A program made the position numbers and the translations under genes. This document shows, piece after piece, positions 43,907 through 55,246 of a DNA stretch of 64,000 bases. Under the pieces are notes generated by a model that saw nothing but the letters and a program-made list of their open reading frames with translations, did no database searches and was not told where the DNA came from. This stretch comes from Thinopyrum elongatum (taxonomy: Eukaryota > Streptophyta > Magnoliopsida > Poales > Poaceae). The stretch covers positions 276,654,904 to 276,718,903 of the forward strand of contig CM022303.1 of NCBI GenBank assembly GCA_011799875.1. Reading direction: 5' to 3'. Numbering within the stretch: position 1 is the stretch's first letter; each line of letters begins with the position of its first letter.

Positions 43907-46900
43907 GTGAGGACACCGCAAGATTGAACCTAAAACTAAGCACCTCTCCCATTGCAAGAAAAACCAATCTAGTTGGCCAAACCAAACCGATAGTTCGAAG
44001 AGAAATACAAAGATATCTTAATCATACATAAAAGAGTTCAGAGAAGACTCAAATAATATTCATAGATAATCTGATCATAAATCCACAATTCATCGGATCT
44101 CAACAAACACACCGAAAAAAAGTATTACATCGAATAGATCTCCAAGAACATCGAGGAGAACATTGTATTGAAGATCAAAGAGAGAGAAGAAGCCATCTAC
44201 CTACTAGCTATGGACCCATAGGTCTGTGTTAAACTACTCACACATCATTGAAAGGGCAGCAAGGTTGATGTAGAGGCCCTCCGTGATCGAATCCCCCTCC
44301 AGCGGATCGCCCGAAAAGGACCCAAGATGGGATCTCACAGGAACATAGGCTTGCGGCGGCGGAAAAGTATTTTGGTGGACGCTTCTGGTGTTGGGGGAAT
44401 ATTTTGGAATTTATAGTGCAAAGATTAGGGTTGGAAGACCTTTGAGGGGCCCACAAGCCCTCAGGGTGTCTTCTGGTCGAAGAAAAATCACCGCGAAAGT
44501 TTTATTCCGTTTGGACTCCGTTTGGTATTCTTTTCTGTAAAACTCAAAAACAAGGAAAAAACATAAACTGGCACTGGGCTCTAGGTTAATAGGTTAGTCC
44601 CAAAAATAATATAAAATAGCATATTAATGCATATAAAACATCCAAAACAGATAATATAATAGCATGGAACAATCAAAAATTATAGATACATTGGAGACGT
44701 ATCAAGCATCCCCAAGCTTAATTCCTGCTCATCCTCGAGTAGGTAAATGATAAAAACAGAATTTTTGATGTGGAATGCTACCTAACATATTTATCAATGT
44801 AATCTTCTTTATTGTGGCATGAATATTCAGATCCACAAGATTCAAAACAAAAGTTTAATATTGACATAAAAACAATAATACTTCAAGCATACTAATAAAG
44901 TAATCATGTCTTCTCAAAATATCATGGCCAAAGAAAGTTATCCCTACAAAATCATATAGTCTGGCTATGCTCCATCTTCATCACACAAAGTATTTTATCA
45001 TGCACAACCCCGATGACAAGCCAAGCAATTGTTTCATACTTTTGGTGTTCTCAAACTTTTTCAACTTTCACGCAATACATGAGCGTGAGCCATGGATATA
45101 GCACTATAGGTGGAATGGAATATGGTGGTTGTGGAGAAGACAAAAAGAAGGAGAAAGTCTCACATCAACTAGGAAAATTAATGGGCTATGGAGATGCCCA
45201 TCAATTGATATCGATGCAAGTGAGTAGGGATTGCCAGGCAATGGATGCACTAGAGCTATAAGTGTATGAAATCTCAAAAAGAAACTAAGTGGGTGTGCAT
45301 CAAACTTGCTTGCTCATGAAGACATAGGGCAATTTGAGGAAGCCCATCATTGGAATAAACAAGCCAAGTTCTATAATGAAAAATTCCCACTAGTATATGT
45401 CGGATTCAGGGCTCAGCAGACCCAAGAAAGGTTCGAACTCTAGGCGTTTGCGAATAACTCAACCTATCCGGCCAACCAACCCGTCACCCCACGGCCAAGC
45501 TCAATGAACAAGGAAGAAGATGGACACAACAGTTTACCCAGGTTCGGGCCACCTTGCGGTGTAAGACCCTACTCCTGCTTTGTGGTGGATTTGCCTAACG
45601 AGGGGCTGAGGATGAACAAGTACAAGGGATGAACAACCTCGCGAGGTCTGCTCTGGTGAGGGTATGAGTTGAGGGGTTCGGATCTGATCGGATTCCCTCA
45701 TCTATTGTGGTGGCTAACCTATATTTATAGTGGCATTGGTCCTCTTCCCCAAAGCGTAGGCGGGAAGGGATTCCACAACGGCCAATTTGAAAGGGGACAA
45801 GTAGTACATCTTATCCTGATGAAAGGTGGTCTTCACCTGCAAAGCTTCTGGGCGTGACGCTGCGGTGGGCTCGGTGATGACATCTGTCCTGCCGAGCTGG
45901 TGACCTTGGTCTTGTAGCACTGGAATGGAAACCTTTGCCTGAGTCCTCGGGAACCCACTCCTGCGCTTGCCTCCTTAGCACCAAAGAGGAAACTGTCTTC
46001 TCCGCGCCTGCTGGCGCCCGCCTGGCCTTAGTCGTCACGGCTTGCGTCACCGCTGTGACGACCCCGGCTTAATCGTGCACTAATCATACACGCAAATGCA
46101 CACGATCAAGCCTAAGGACTCACTTGAAGATATCACAACACAACTCTAAAACATAAATAAAGTCATACAAGCTTTATATTACAAGCCAGGGCCTCGAGGG
46201 CTCGAATACATAGCTTGATGGCATACAAGCGTCAAAGGAAGCATTAGATATCTGAGTACAGATATATTACAGAAATAGAGATAAGCCTTTAGAAGGTGGG
46301 GCAAAATAAAATACTACGATCGAAAGGCGTAGGCCTCCTTCCCTGGACCCTCCGATCCTACTCCTGGTCGACAGACGGCTCCTCGTAGTTGTAGTACTCT
46401 CCGGGCTAGTAGTAGTAGTGGTCGTCGACGGGGACATCTGGCTCCGGGGCTCCGTCGTCTGGAAGCGACAAAGAGATAAAGGGAAAAAGAGGAAAATAAA
46501 GCAAACGTGAGTACTCATCCGAAGTACTCAGCAAGCAAGGATCTACACTACATATGCAACATTTTCAAAGGGGGCGGTATATGTGGACTGGGCTGCAGAA
46601 ATGCCAGAATAGAGGGGGAAAGCCTAGTCCTATCGAAGACTAGCATCTTCAGCATCTTAAACGGTCTCGCAACATTAGAAGAGAGCAGAATAACATAATG
46701 TAAAATTATAGCAGTAATGTCATCAACCTCGGCCAGAGATTCTTCCTCGACTCCCCGCGAGAAAGCAATCCCAGAGCCGTACTATCCAGTTCTCATCTCA
46801 AGTCATGTTCTAGTTGTACCAATCGGGATACAACTCCGAGTGTCCGTTACCGTAGGACAGGCTATCGATAGAAGTTTCTTCCCTACAGGGGTGCACCAAC

Positions 46901-47550
46901 TTACCCACCACGCTCGCTTAACTCCGGCCGGACACACTTTTCTGGGTCATGCCCAGCCTCGGCTAAGCAACACGTCGCAACCCGACCAAATACTTAACAG
47001 AGAGGTCAGCACGCCGGTGTAAACCTATGCCCCCAGGGGTCTTGGGCCATCGCCCCGGGAACTCCTACGCGTTGCGTGGGCGGCCGGAAGTAGACCTAGC
47101 AACCCCTTAATACAAGCGCGGTTGCGTAACTAGTCCAATCCAGCGCGCGCCGCTCAGTCGCTGACGTCTATTAAGCTTCGGCTGAAGTATACGACGCGGA
47201 ACGCCCATACTATGCCCACATGATGGTTAGTGCTATCAGGCCAGAGGCCCCTCGGATCAAATATCCAAACTGTAGTGGATTAGGAGCGCGCGGAAACGAG
47301 CAGAGACTCACGATCGATGTGACCCCGTCGCCCCGTCTCGAGGACTTGTGGCAAGGGCTAAGAATGCCTGGCCACGCCTCGTAGTTATCTTGCGGGCACC
47401 TCTCAGGTCAACCCGACTCCACATCACTTCGCATTCATGCTCGCGCAGGTACCCCTCAGGGCCGACCTGTCTTTAGTATCATAGTATCATGGTTTAGTGT
47501 TCAGTCATAATAACCAAGTCTCAGTGTGTCTGACACCAAAGGGGAACCCT

Positions 47551-47753
47551 GAGGAATCACCCTCGATGGAATTCTCGCTCGATGATTTCATCAAGGTGAA
47601 CGAAGGAGGAATCACCCTCGAGGTCCACACTTGAGAGGTTGCGCGACGGCGTCGGTATCAGGGGTGGTGTAGGAGGAATCACCCTCGCTTACCACGACCG
47701 ATTAACTAACCTACAAGGTTATCATCAGAAGTGCTGACGAGGTATCACCCTCG
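47551..47753. repeat. Four-copy motif GAGGAATCACCCTCG in LTR K
   Basis: Copies at 47551-47565, 47606-47620, 47673-47687 and, with one change (GAGGTATC...), 47739-47753. The same four occur in the other LTR from 55577, 55632, 55699 and 55765. Spacings are 55, 67 and 66 bp. Confidence 0.75.
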
Positions 47754-48588
47754 GCACTCGATAGCAACCCAGCAGTGTCGACCAACATAGGGGGAAGTGA
47801 CGTGCGGTGCCCGGGTCTGATCTTCGATCCCATTGCTCGGGTCTTCTGAGAGTCCAGTGGGGCAGTCGGGACAAGTGGGTCTCTGATCAGGCTCTACCCA
47901 TCCTATCTAAACAGTTTAGGATAATAGGCAGGTATCAACAGTAGGCTACAATTAAACAGGCTATGCAACAGATATAGGATGGTAACAGCAGCAGTAACAT
48001 CTAATGCAAGCATAAGAGGGAAGAGAATAGGTGATATCGGAATGCTCAAAATGGGGTGCTTGCCTGTCTGCTCGACGGCAAGGGCAGGGTCGTCGGGGAC
48101 GTAGTCGTACTCCGGAGCGGTGTCTGCCTCAGGAGCTACAGCAACGTCGGGGTCTACCGAAAGAGAAGAGGGGGAGGAAGCAAGTAAATATAATGCAAAT
48201 AGATGCAACACAGTGCGTGTGATGCTATGATGCAGTGCAGGTTGCCTAAGTATGATTCTAAGTCATTTTGGTTATTTTTTTAGAATTAACCTAGGATTAT
48301 TAATCGGTGTGTGTGCACTATTCATCGGCCAGAATCAAGCTCGGAGTTACGAGTTCTCCTACGTAGGAGGCTCCGACAAGGAAACAGACGGCACGATCAG
48401 ACTCGTCTCGTCGTTCTGAGCAACTTTCATGTTTTAACTTTTTCGATCTGAGCTACGGTTTAAAAGGTATTAATTTTTAAAGATTTATTGATTTTCTGGA
48501 ATTATTTTTATTTACAGAAAATGAATTATGATGTCAGCATGATGTAATGCTGACATCAGCAAGTCAACAGCCGGCTTACCAGTCAAAC

Positions 48589-48622
48589 CTGACATGTGGG
48601 TCCAGTGGGACCCACATGTCAG
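48589..48622. repeat. Perfect 15-bp hairpin in LTR K
   Basis: Arms CTGACATGTGGGTCC and GGACCCACATGTCAG with a 4-base loop. The same hairpin is kept in the other LTR near 56615-56648. Element G has a similar one near 31831. Confidence 0.7.
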
Positions 48623-50324
48623 CCTCTGTTTAGGCTTACAGTGGATTAGTTTAATTAGTAGGGTTAATTAGGGAGTGGGCCCCATCTGTCAGTGTCACTA
48701 ATTATTTAATTAACTAAACTTAATTAGCAAAATGATTAATTAGACAGTTAAACGAGGCGGGCCCACATGTCAGCGACAGGGCTGCGCCCAGTCAGCACGT
48801 TGACCACGGTCAACGGGTCAACTGGGCCCCCTGGGACCCACTGGCAGCGGCCCAGGGGTGGACCCCATCGTGCCACGTCGGCGGCCGGCGCCGGAGACGC
48901 GCCGGCGACCGTTTTCGCGGCGGAAGATCGCCGGAGCGGCTCGGATTCGCGCATCAGCGAGCCATTCTGCGTGCGCTCGGGCTCGTTCGAACGTGCACAA
49001 CTAGCCGCATCCATCTAGGTCGGAGGCGCTGACGGAAACGGCCTGGAACGACGACGGCGAACGACGGGGCGGTCGCCGGAGTACGGGATCAGGGGATCTA
49101 GCGCTACGGAGCACGGGGAAGCTCATGCTCAAGCTCGTTGAACTCCTAGAAGCACCAGGAGCACAACGGTGGTCCCTGGCGGCGATGGCAAGGGCCATAA
49201 TGACGGCCCCGAGCTCATCGGCGGCGAGCAGAGCACAGGCTCGGGGGCATCTATCTACAGCACGTGCAAAGGCTAATGCAGGAGAGCAGAGAACGGGGAA
49301 GCTCACCGTGCGGCACACGGAGGCCCTCGAGTGAACGGGAGCGCAGAGGGAGGCCGGCGGTGACGGGATTCGCCGGCGTTCAGGAAGAAGAGGGGTGGCT
49401 TGATCTGCTCGTCGTGGAGCTCCCCGGCGCCATCCAGAGGCACCAGAGGTTGAGGAAGACGAAGGCGGAGCTCCTTGGCATGTTCAGCAGGCACGGGGCC
49501 GCCGGTGGCTGCGGGGACGACGGAGTTGCGGCGGCAACGCGCTCGGCAGCAGCGGATCTAGCGAAGGAAGAAAGCGGGCGGAGCGAGCGAGGAGAGGGAA
49601 GTGGATAGGGACGGAGAGGAGGCCGAGGGAGCTCCTCCTTATCCTCTCGTCTGGCCTGCGGCGTCGCGGTGTTGACGCTGGAGCGGTGAGCGCGCGTGTG
49701 ACCACGGGCGTGGCGACACGGCGGCGGAGAGAGAGGGAGGAGGGAGAAACAGGCGCGGTGGGCTGGGCCTCCAGGTACTGTAGCACAGGCTTAAGTGCAC
49801 AGTAGTAGCGCCTTCCTTTTCCATTTTATATTTTCTGACTCTGCCCTTTTCTTTTATTCATTTCTGTTTTGAATTAGTTAGGGCTCTTATGCATTTTTAT
49901 AAAATGTGGGAGTTGGTCCAAATAATGCAATGCAATATTACCCTTCACCAAAAACTGGTTTGGACAGAATTGGATTTCATCTGAATTTAATATGATTTGA
50001 AATGGTTTTAAAAATGTTGTTTTGGTGCTGTTTCATCTTGTTTGAGTCATTTGTCTAACTCCAACTTTATTGCTGATGGTTTTTCAAATGTTCCTAGATT
50101 ATTTGCCATTTAAGGAACATTTTCCCAACAGTGTTTGATCAACTTCATATTTCACTTTTGAATTTGAGTTGATTTTCAGATTGGAGTTGATTTGCTTTGG
50201 ATAACCACTACGTTTAGGCACTGCAAATGATATGAATTGGCAATATTAGCAGCTGATCACAGTGGTAGTTACACAGGGGTGTTACAAGTTCTCCTCCTCT
50301 AAAAGAAATTCTCGTCCCGACAAT

Positions 50325-51455
50325 TTAGGAGGTAGAAGGAAAGAGGTCGGGATATTCTTCCCGAAGATGATCCTCGTGTTCCCAAGTGGCTTCATCTTCA
50401 GTGGGATTCGACCACTGCACTTTCAGGAACTTGGTCGTCTTCTGACGAGTTCGACGTTCAGCTTCATCAAGGATGCAGATTGGATGCTCCTTATAAGATA
50501 AGTCATCTTGCAACTGGAGCATCTCGTAATCCACTGCGCGATGCGGAGATTCCTTGAAGCATTTGCGAAGTTGCGACACGTGGAAGACATCATGAATATG
50601 AGAGAATTGTGGCAGCAACTCCAATTTATAAGCCACCTGTCCACGTCTAGCCACGATGCGGAAAGGACCGATATAGCGAGGAGCTAGCTTGCCCTTGATT
50701 CCAAAACGACGGGTACCGTTCATCGGGGTGACACAGAGATAAGTTTGATCACCTGGTTGATAAGTCAGACCCCATCGTTGGCGATCATAATTGCTCTTGT
50801 GGCGGTCTTGAGCTGCTTTGAGATTCTCCCGGACAATTCTGACTTGTTCTTCAGCGTGTTGAATAATGTCCGGTCCCACGAGAGGTCGTTCCCCAGTTTC
50901 TGACCAATTCAGAGGGGTTCGACATTTACGTCCATAGAGAACTTCGAAGGGGGCCATTTTCAAGCTGGCTTGATAACTGTTGTTATAAGAGAACTCGGCA
51001 TATGGGAGAGATTCCTCCCATTTCTTAACGAAGGATATAACACAGGCTCGAAGCATGTCTTCAAGCACTTGGTTAACGCGCTCAACTTGGCCTTGGGATT
51101 GGGGATGATAAGCTGAACTCCATGTAATGTGAGTTCCCATAGCTTCTTGAAAACTTTCCCAGAACTTGGACGTGAAAAGACCGCCACGGTCCGAACTGAT
51201 CTCCTTAGGAATACCGTGGAGTGAAACGATTCTAGAGATATACAGCTCTGCTAGCTGGCTAGCGGTGATAGTCTCTTTGACAGGTAGGAAATGAGCAACC
51301 TTGGAAAGTTGATCGACGACGACAAGAATAGCATCGTGACCTTTCTGAGACTTGGGAAGACCAGTAATGAAATCCATCTGCACTTTATCCCACTTCCATA
51401 GAGGAATAGGGAGTGGTTGAAGAATTCCAGCAGGTTTCTGATGTTCTGCTTTCAC
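50325..51455 (-). pseudogene. Integrase with chromodomain (element K), shifted from upstream pol
   Basis: A 376-residue frame. The catalytic triad is visible: D28 in MDFITGLP, D89 in ISSDRGG and E125 in GQVERVNQV, giving DX35E. YHPQSQGQVER is the usual core motif. YIGPF (261-265) is the GPY/F module that helps DNA binding. Residues about 323-370 form a chromodomain (EHPICILD, then FLKVQWSN and ATWEHEDHLREEYPDLF), which in chromoviruses directs integration to particular chromatin. The N-terminal H-H-C-C zinc finger is split by a one-base loss near 51484, so this frame starts inside it. The frame closes at 50325, 40 bp before the LTR. The enzyme itself looks intact. Confidence 0.9.
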
Positions 51456-54400
51456 GCGACGACATACGTCACATTCGGCAACGCTCGAGCAATGTCCTGC
51501 TTCATTCTAGACCACCAGTACCTGTGTCGGAGATCACGATACATCTTGGTGCTACCCGGATGGATAGACAGCGGTGTATCATGAGCCTCCTTCATGACCT
51601 TGTCAGTCATAAGCTCGAAGCGAGGTACTACAATGCGGTCTCGGAAATATAATGTTCCATCTTCAGCAACTGAGAAATCCCGGTACTTATCAAGGTGAAG
51701 CTCTTTCTTCATCAAGTCAATCTTAGCATCTTTGGCTTGCGCTTCCTTAACAGCCTTTTGAAGGTCTGGCTGTACCACAAGGTTATTAAGAGAACCTTGG
51801 GGAACAATTCGCAGATTCAGCTGATTCAATTCTGCATAGAGACGAGGTTGAGCTCGCCTAACCATGAGGTTGTTACAATATGACTTGCGGCTCAGGGCAT
51901 CGGCCATCACGTTAGCCTTGCCCGGGGTATATGAAATACCGCAGTCATAGTCCGTAATTGTTTCCAACCATCGTTGCTGACGGAGATTAAGATCCGGTTG
52001 AGTGAACAAGTACTTCAGACTTTGATGATCGGTGTAAATCTCACACCGATTACCAAGAAGGTAATGTCGCCATAACTTTAATGCATAGATCACTGCAGCG
52101 AGTTCAAGATCATGCACTGGATAATTTTCTTCATGCGGACGCAATTGACGTGAAGCATACGCAATCACTCTTCGTTCTTGCATTAGGACACAGCCTAATC
52201 CCTGACGAGAGGCGTCGCAATATATCACAAAGTCCTTTCGAGAATCAGGAGGAGCAAGCACTGGAGCAGAAGTAAGCTTGTCCTTGAGGGTCTGGAAACT
52301 TTCCTGACATTTGTCTGTCCACTCAAACTTAACGCCTTTGTGGAGCAAATTAGTTAGGGGCTTGGCGATCTTAGAGAAGTTCTCGACGAATCGACGGCAA
52401 TAACTGGCTAGACCGAGGAAGCTTCGGACTTGCTTGGCATTCTTCGGAGGAGTCCAGTCAAGGATAGCCTGAACACGCTCCGGGTTAACGGCAATACCGT
52501 CCTTGGAAATCACATGTCCAAGGTAGGTCACTTCAGAAAGCCAGAATTCACATTTGGAGTACTTGGCATATAACTTGTGCTCTCGAAGCCTTTCCAGAAC
52601 AAGGCAAAGATGTTCGGCATGTTCTTCCTTATTCTTCGAATATACTAGGATATCATCCAGATATACCACGATGAACTTGTCGAGGTAGTCCATGAATATG
52701 TAATTCATTAAGCAGGAGAATGTAGCTGGAGCATTCGTTAGGCCAAATGACATGACGGTGTACTTATAGGAGCCATATCGAGTAATGAATGCGGTCTTTG
52801 GAATATCCTCTTCTCGGACACGGATCTGGTGATAACCCAACCTCAAGTCGAGTTTAGAGAACACCGAAGATCCAGCGAGTTGATCATATAAATCGTTGAT
52901 CCGGGGAAGCGGATATTTATTCTGAATGGTTGCCTGGTTGATAGGACGGTAATCTTGGACCAACCTATTCGTACCATCTTTCTTCTTGACAAAGAGAGAC
53001 GATGCTCCCCAGGCAGAGGAACTGGGGCGAATGAAACCCTTCCTTAAAGATTTATCGATTTCTTCCTTGAGCTCGATAAGATGGTGCGGAGGCATCTTGT
53101 AGGGACGCTTTGTAATAGGAGTGGTGCCAGGCTTCAAGTCAATGACGAACTCGACAGCTCTAGCAGGGGGTATTCCTGGAAGTTCTTCTGGAAAAACATC
53201 CGGGAAGTCACAGACAACTGGGATGTTCTCGATCCCCTCAAGTGGAGAAGCGTTCAACACGTTCAAGGCATAGATCTGAGCCTCGGCGTTCTGAGTGATA
53301 TGAGCTTGATAATTCACTATCTCATTCGATGGGTGCAGAAGGTGTACAACTTTAGTGGCGCAATTGATTGAGGCATAATGAGCCTTCAACCAATCCATTC
53401 CGAGAATAAGGTCAATCTTTGAAGACTGTAGGATAATGGGGTTTGCATGAAAATGCAACCCTTCAATCTCAACAGTGACTTGGGGGCTGAATATAGAAGT
53501 TCGGCATCGTCCCGCGGGAGTGTTTACTACTAACGGATGTTGTAGTGTTTCGCACTTAATGTCATGCAGGAGTGCAAAATGTTCTGACATGAATGAATGC
53601 GATGCTCCTGAATCAAATAAAACAGTTACAGGTACTGAATTAACAAGAAGTGTACCCATCACGGTTGCTGGTTGTTCGGGGTCTTCATTCATGTTGACAT
53701 GGAAGACCTGCCCATGACCATAAGAAGGTCTGGCATTGCTGTAGCGAGGCTGAGAATTCCCACGGCCACTACCACGGCCGGCAGAAGGAAGAGCCAACTG
53801 ATTCTGATTCTGAGAGCAATCTCTGGCGCGGTGACCTGGCTGGCCACACTTGAAGCATAGTCCATTGTCAGGACGTGGTGCAGGAGCTCGGGGTGCTGGA
53901 GCTTGCAGAGGCTGCCTCGGTGGTGGAGGAGGCAGACGTGGTGCAGCATAGGAAGGCCTGTGCACTGGTGCTGCTGGACGGTACATGCTCTGTGGTATCC
54001 AAATGCGGCGCTTCTGGGAGGACGAGCCCGAAGATGAGCCCGTCTCACGAGTGCGTCTGGTAGCTTCCTTGTGCTTCTTCAATCCACTCTCGACCATAAT
54101 AGCCTTATTCACCAAGGTGGCGAAATCAGGGTAGTCTTGAACAAGCAGGGCTAACTGAATGTCATGGTGCAGCCCTTCGCGGAATTTCTCCTGCCTTCGG
54201 TCATCAGTGGGAACGTCCTCTTCAGCGTAGCGAGACAAGTCCAGAAATTCGCGCTAATATACTTCCACAGACTTGTTGCCTTGTACGAGGTTACGGAACT
54301 CGGCCTTCTTCCGAGCTATGATAGCTTGAGGAATATAGCGGGCACGGAAAGCAATCTTGAATTCTGCCCAAGTGATGACGGTACCAGGTGGTAGGGTCTG

Positions 54401-54730
54401 TCGATGAGTAGCCCACCACTGTGATGCGGGACCCTTCAGAAGGTATGTCGCAAAGGTGACATAGTTGACCTGGGCGACACCAGCAGACTCCATCTCTTGG
54501 GAGATGTCACGCAGCCAATCATCGGCATCCAGTGGATTGACTGTGTCGCGAAAGAACGACGGGTTAAGTCGCATAAATTCTGGCAAGGTGATGGAAGGTA
54601 GCGGCTGGTCGGCATTGGGACGGGGGAATTGCTGCATAATCCCCATCATGAATTGGCGGTTGAGTTCAAACTATTGCATCATCACAGCCATATAGTCAGG
54701 TGGCGGCGGAGGTGGATTGTTGTCAGCCAT
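51452..54730 (-). pseudogene. Gag-Pol (Gag, protease, RT, RNase H) of element K, two nonsense codons
   Basis: The start ATG is at 54730 (Met-Ala-Asp-Asn-Asn-Pro, then a proline run). In-frame TAG codons at 54673-54671 (codon 20) and 54256-54254 (codon 159) interrupt Gag. Gag core: WATHRQTLPPGTVITWAEFK and FRNLVQGNKSVEVY. The following 928-residue frame (54238-51452) has zinc knuckle [14 protein letters not shown] (128-141), protease [11 protein letters not shown] (207-217), reverse transcriptase [11 protein letters not shown] (462-472) and [11 protein letters not shown] (524-534), and RNase [12 protein letters not shown] with ELAAV, TDHQ and ADALSR (670-784). It ends in a stop after a one-base loss in the integrase zinc finger; integrase continues in another frame. 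Outside these lesions every catalytic residue looked for is present, so decay is recent. Confidence 0.9.
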
Positions 54731-55246
54731 CCTGCTAAATCGACAGGGGTAGTTTAGCAGAAGCCAATGCGAGTGTAGAGCGTCATGCATGATGTAACGT
54801 GACGGAATTCAAATGGTACAGCAGATGCTTAATAGTAGTCGTTAAGTCATATAGATCCATACAGCGTCGGTTACATTCGGGCAGCATAACGGAGCAAATT
54901 CAAAAGCTAGACATGCTAGGCGGCGCGCAGGTACGCGGTAAGGAAGTACACAACGAGACATAGCAAAGGCTACATCAACATCGGAGAAAACCACTGAAAC
55001 GGGGTAGCTGCAAGTGCGGATGACGAACGTTCATCACAGAAGGATCCTGCGCTCCATGTGCACTCTGATGCAGAACCCGGTCTCGAACTGTAAGAAGAGG
55101 TCCACGTGCAGGCGTGTGACCTCCCACAGCAGGCCGATCGATCCCTGATGGCATCTCGGTCCTGCTCGGGTAAAGAATGTGCTCCGGATGTATCCCTGCA
55201 TGAACAGCTGGTAGCAACTGCGTCATAGCCTCGTAGAGTCGTGCTC
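54731..55246 (-). other. Leader region of element K, truncated
   Basis: Sequence between the gag start and the remaining 5' LTR. No primer-binding site with a CCA end could be recognised at the junction (55246/55247), where the sequence jumps directly into the middle of the LTR. The deletion therefore took the end of the LTR together with the primer site. Confidence 0.6.

Larger units (their letters stand above)
32654..45397 (-). mobile_element. Element H: Sabrina/WHAM-like LTR element, LTR plus interior start
   Basis: The 3' LTR is 32654-33050 plus 42938-44704, about 1506 bp after removing element B and the hAT element. It begins TGCTACTTCTTGAGC and ends TTGGAGACGTATCA on the plus strand. 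The interior begins with the polypurine-like AAGCTTGGGGATGCT (44705-44719, minus) and runs to 45397, where E is inserted. That interior closely matches J's 19125-19200. A minus-strand TATA-like CTATAAATT is near 44408-44416. No ORF of the J type is in the retained part. The other LTR is not in this window. Confidence 0.8.
46054..50285 (-). repeat. 3' LTR of element K (4232 bp)
   Basis: Full-length copy. It contains four copies of a GAGGAATCACCCTCG motif (47551, 47606, 47673 and a variant at 47739), a 15-bp perfect hairpin at 48589-48622, another (ATGTCAGCAT/ATGCTGACAT) near 48532-48557, and a CpG-rich block of about 48780-49790. ORFs in this block (for example 49484-49786 minus) are Arg/Pro/Ser-rich, repeat in the other LTR and have no domain, so I do not call them genes. 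Confidence 0.9.

Noticed and set aside
43576..44031. A 151-codon ORF across the hAT element as a transposase fragment
   Set aside because: It crosses the end of the element into H's LTR, is made largely of the AAACGG-like repeats and lacks hAT domains.
49001..49786. GC-rich ORFs in the LTR of K (and again at 57099-57728) as host-type genes
   Set aside because: They lie in an LTR, are duplicated in the other LTR, are low-complexity Arg/Pro/Ser/Ala, overlap in several frames and show no domain.
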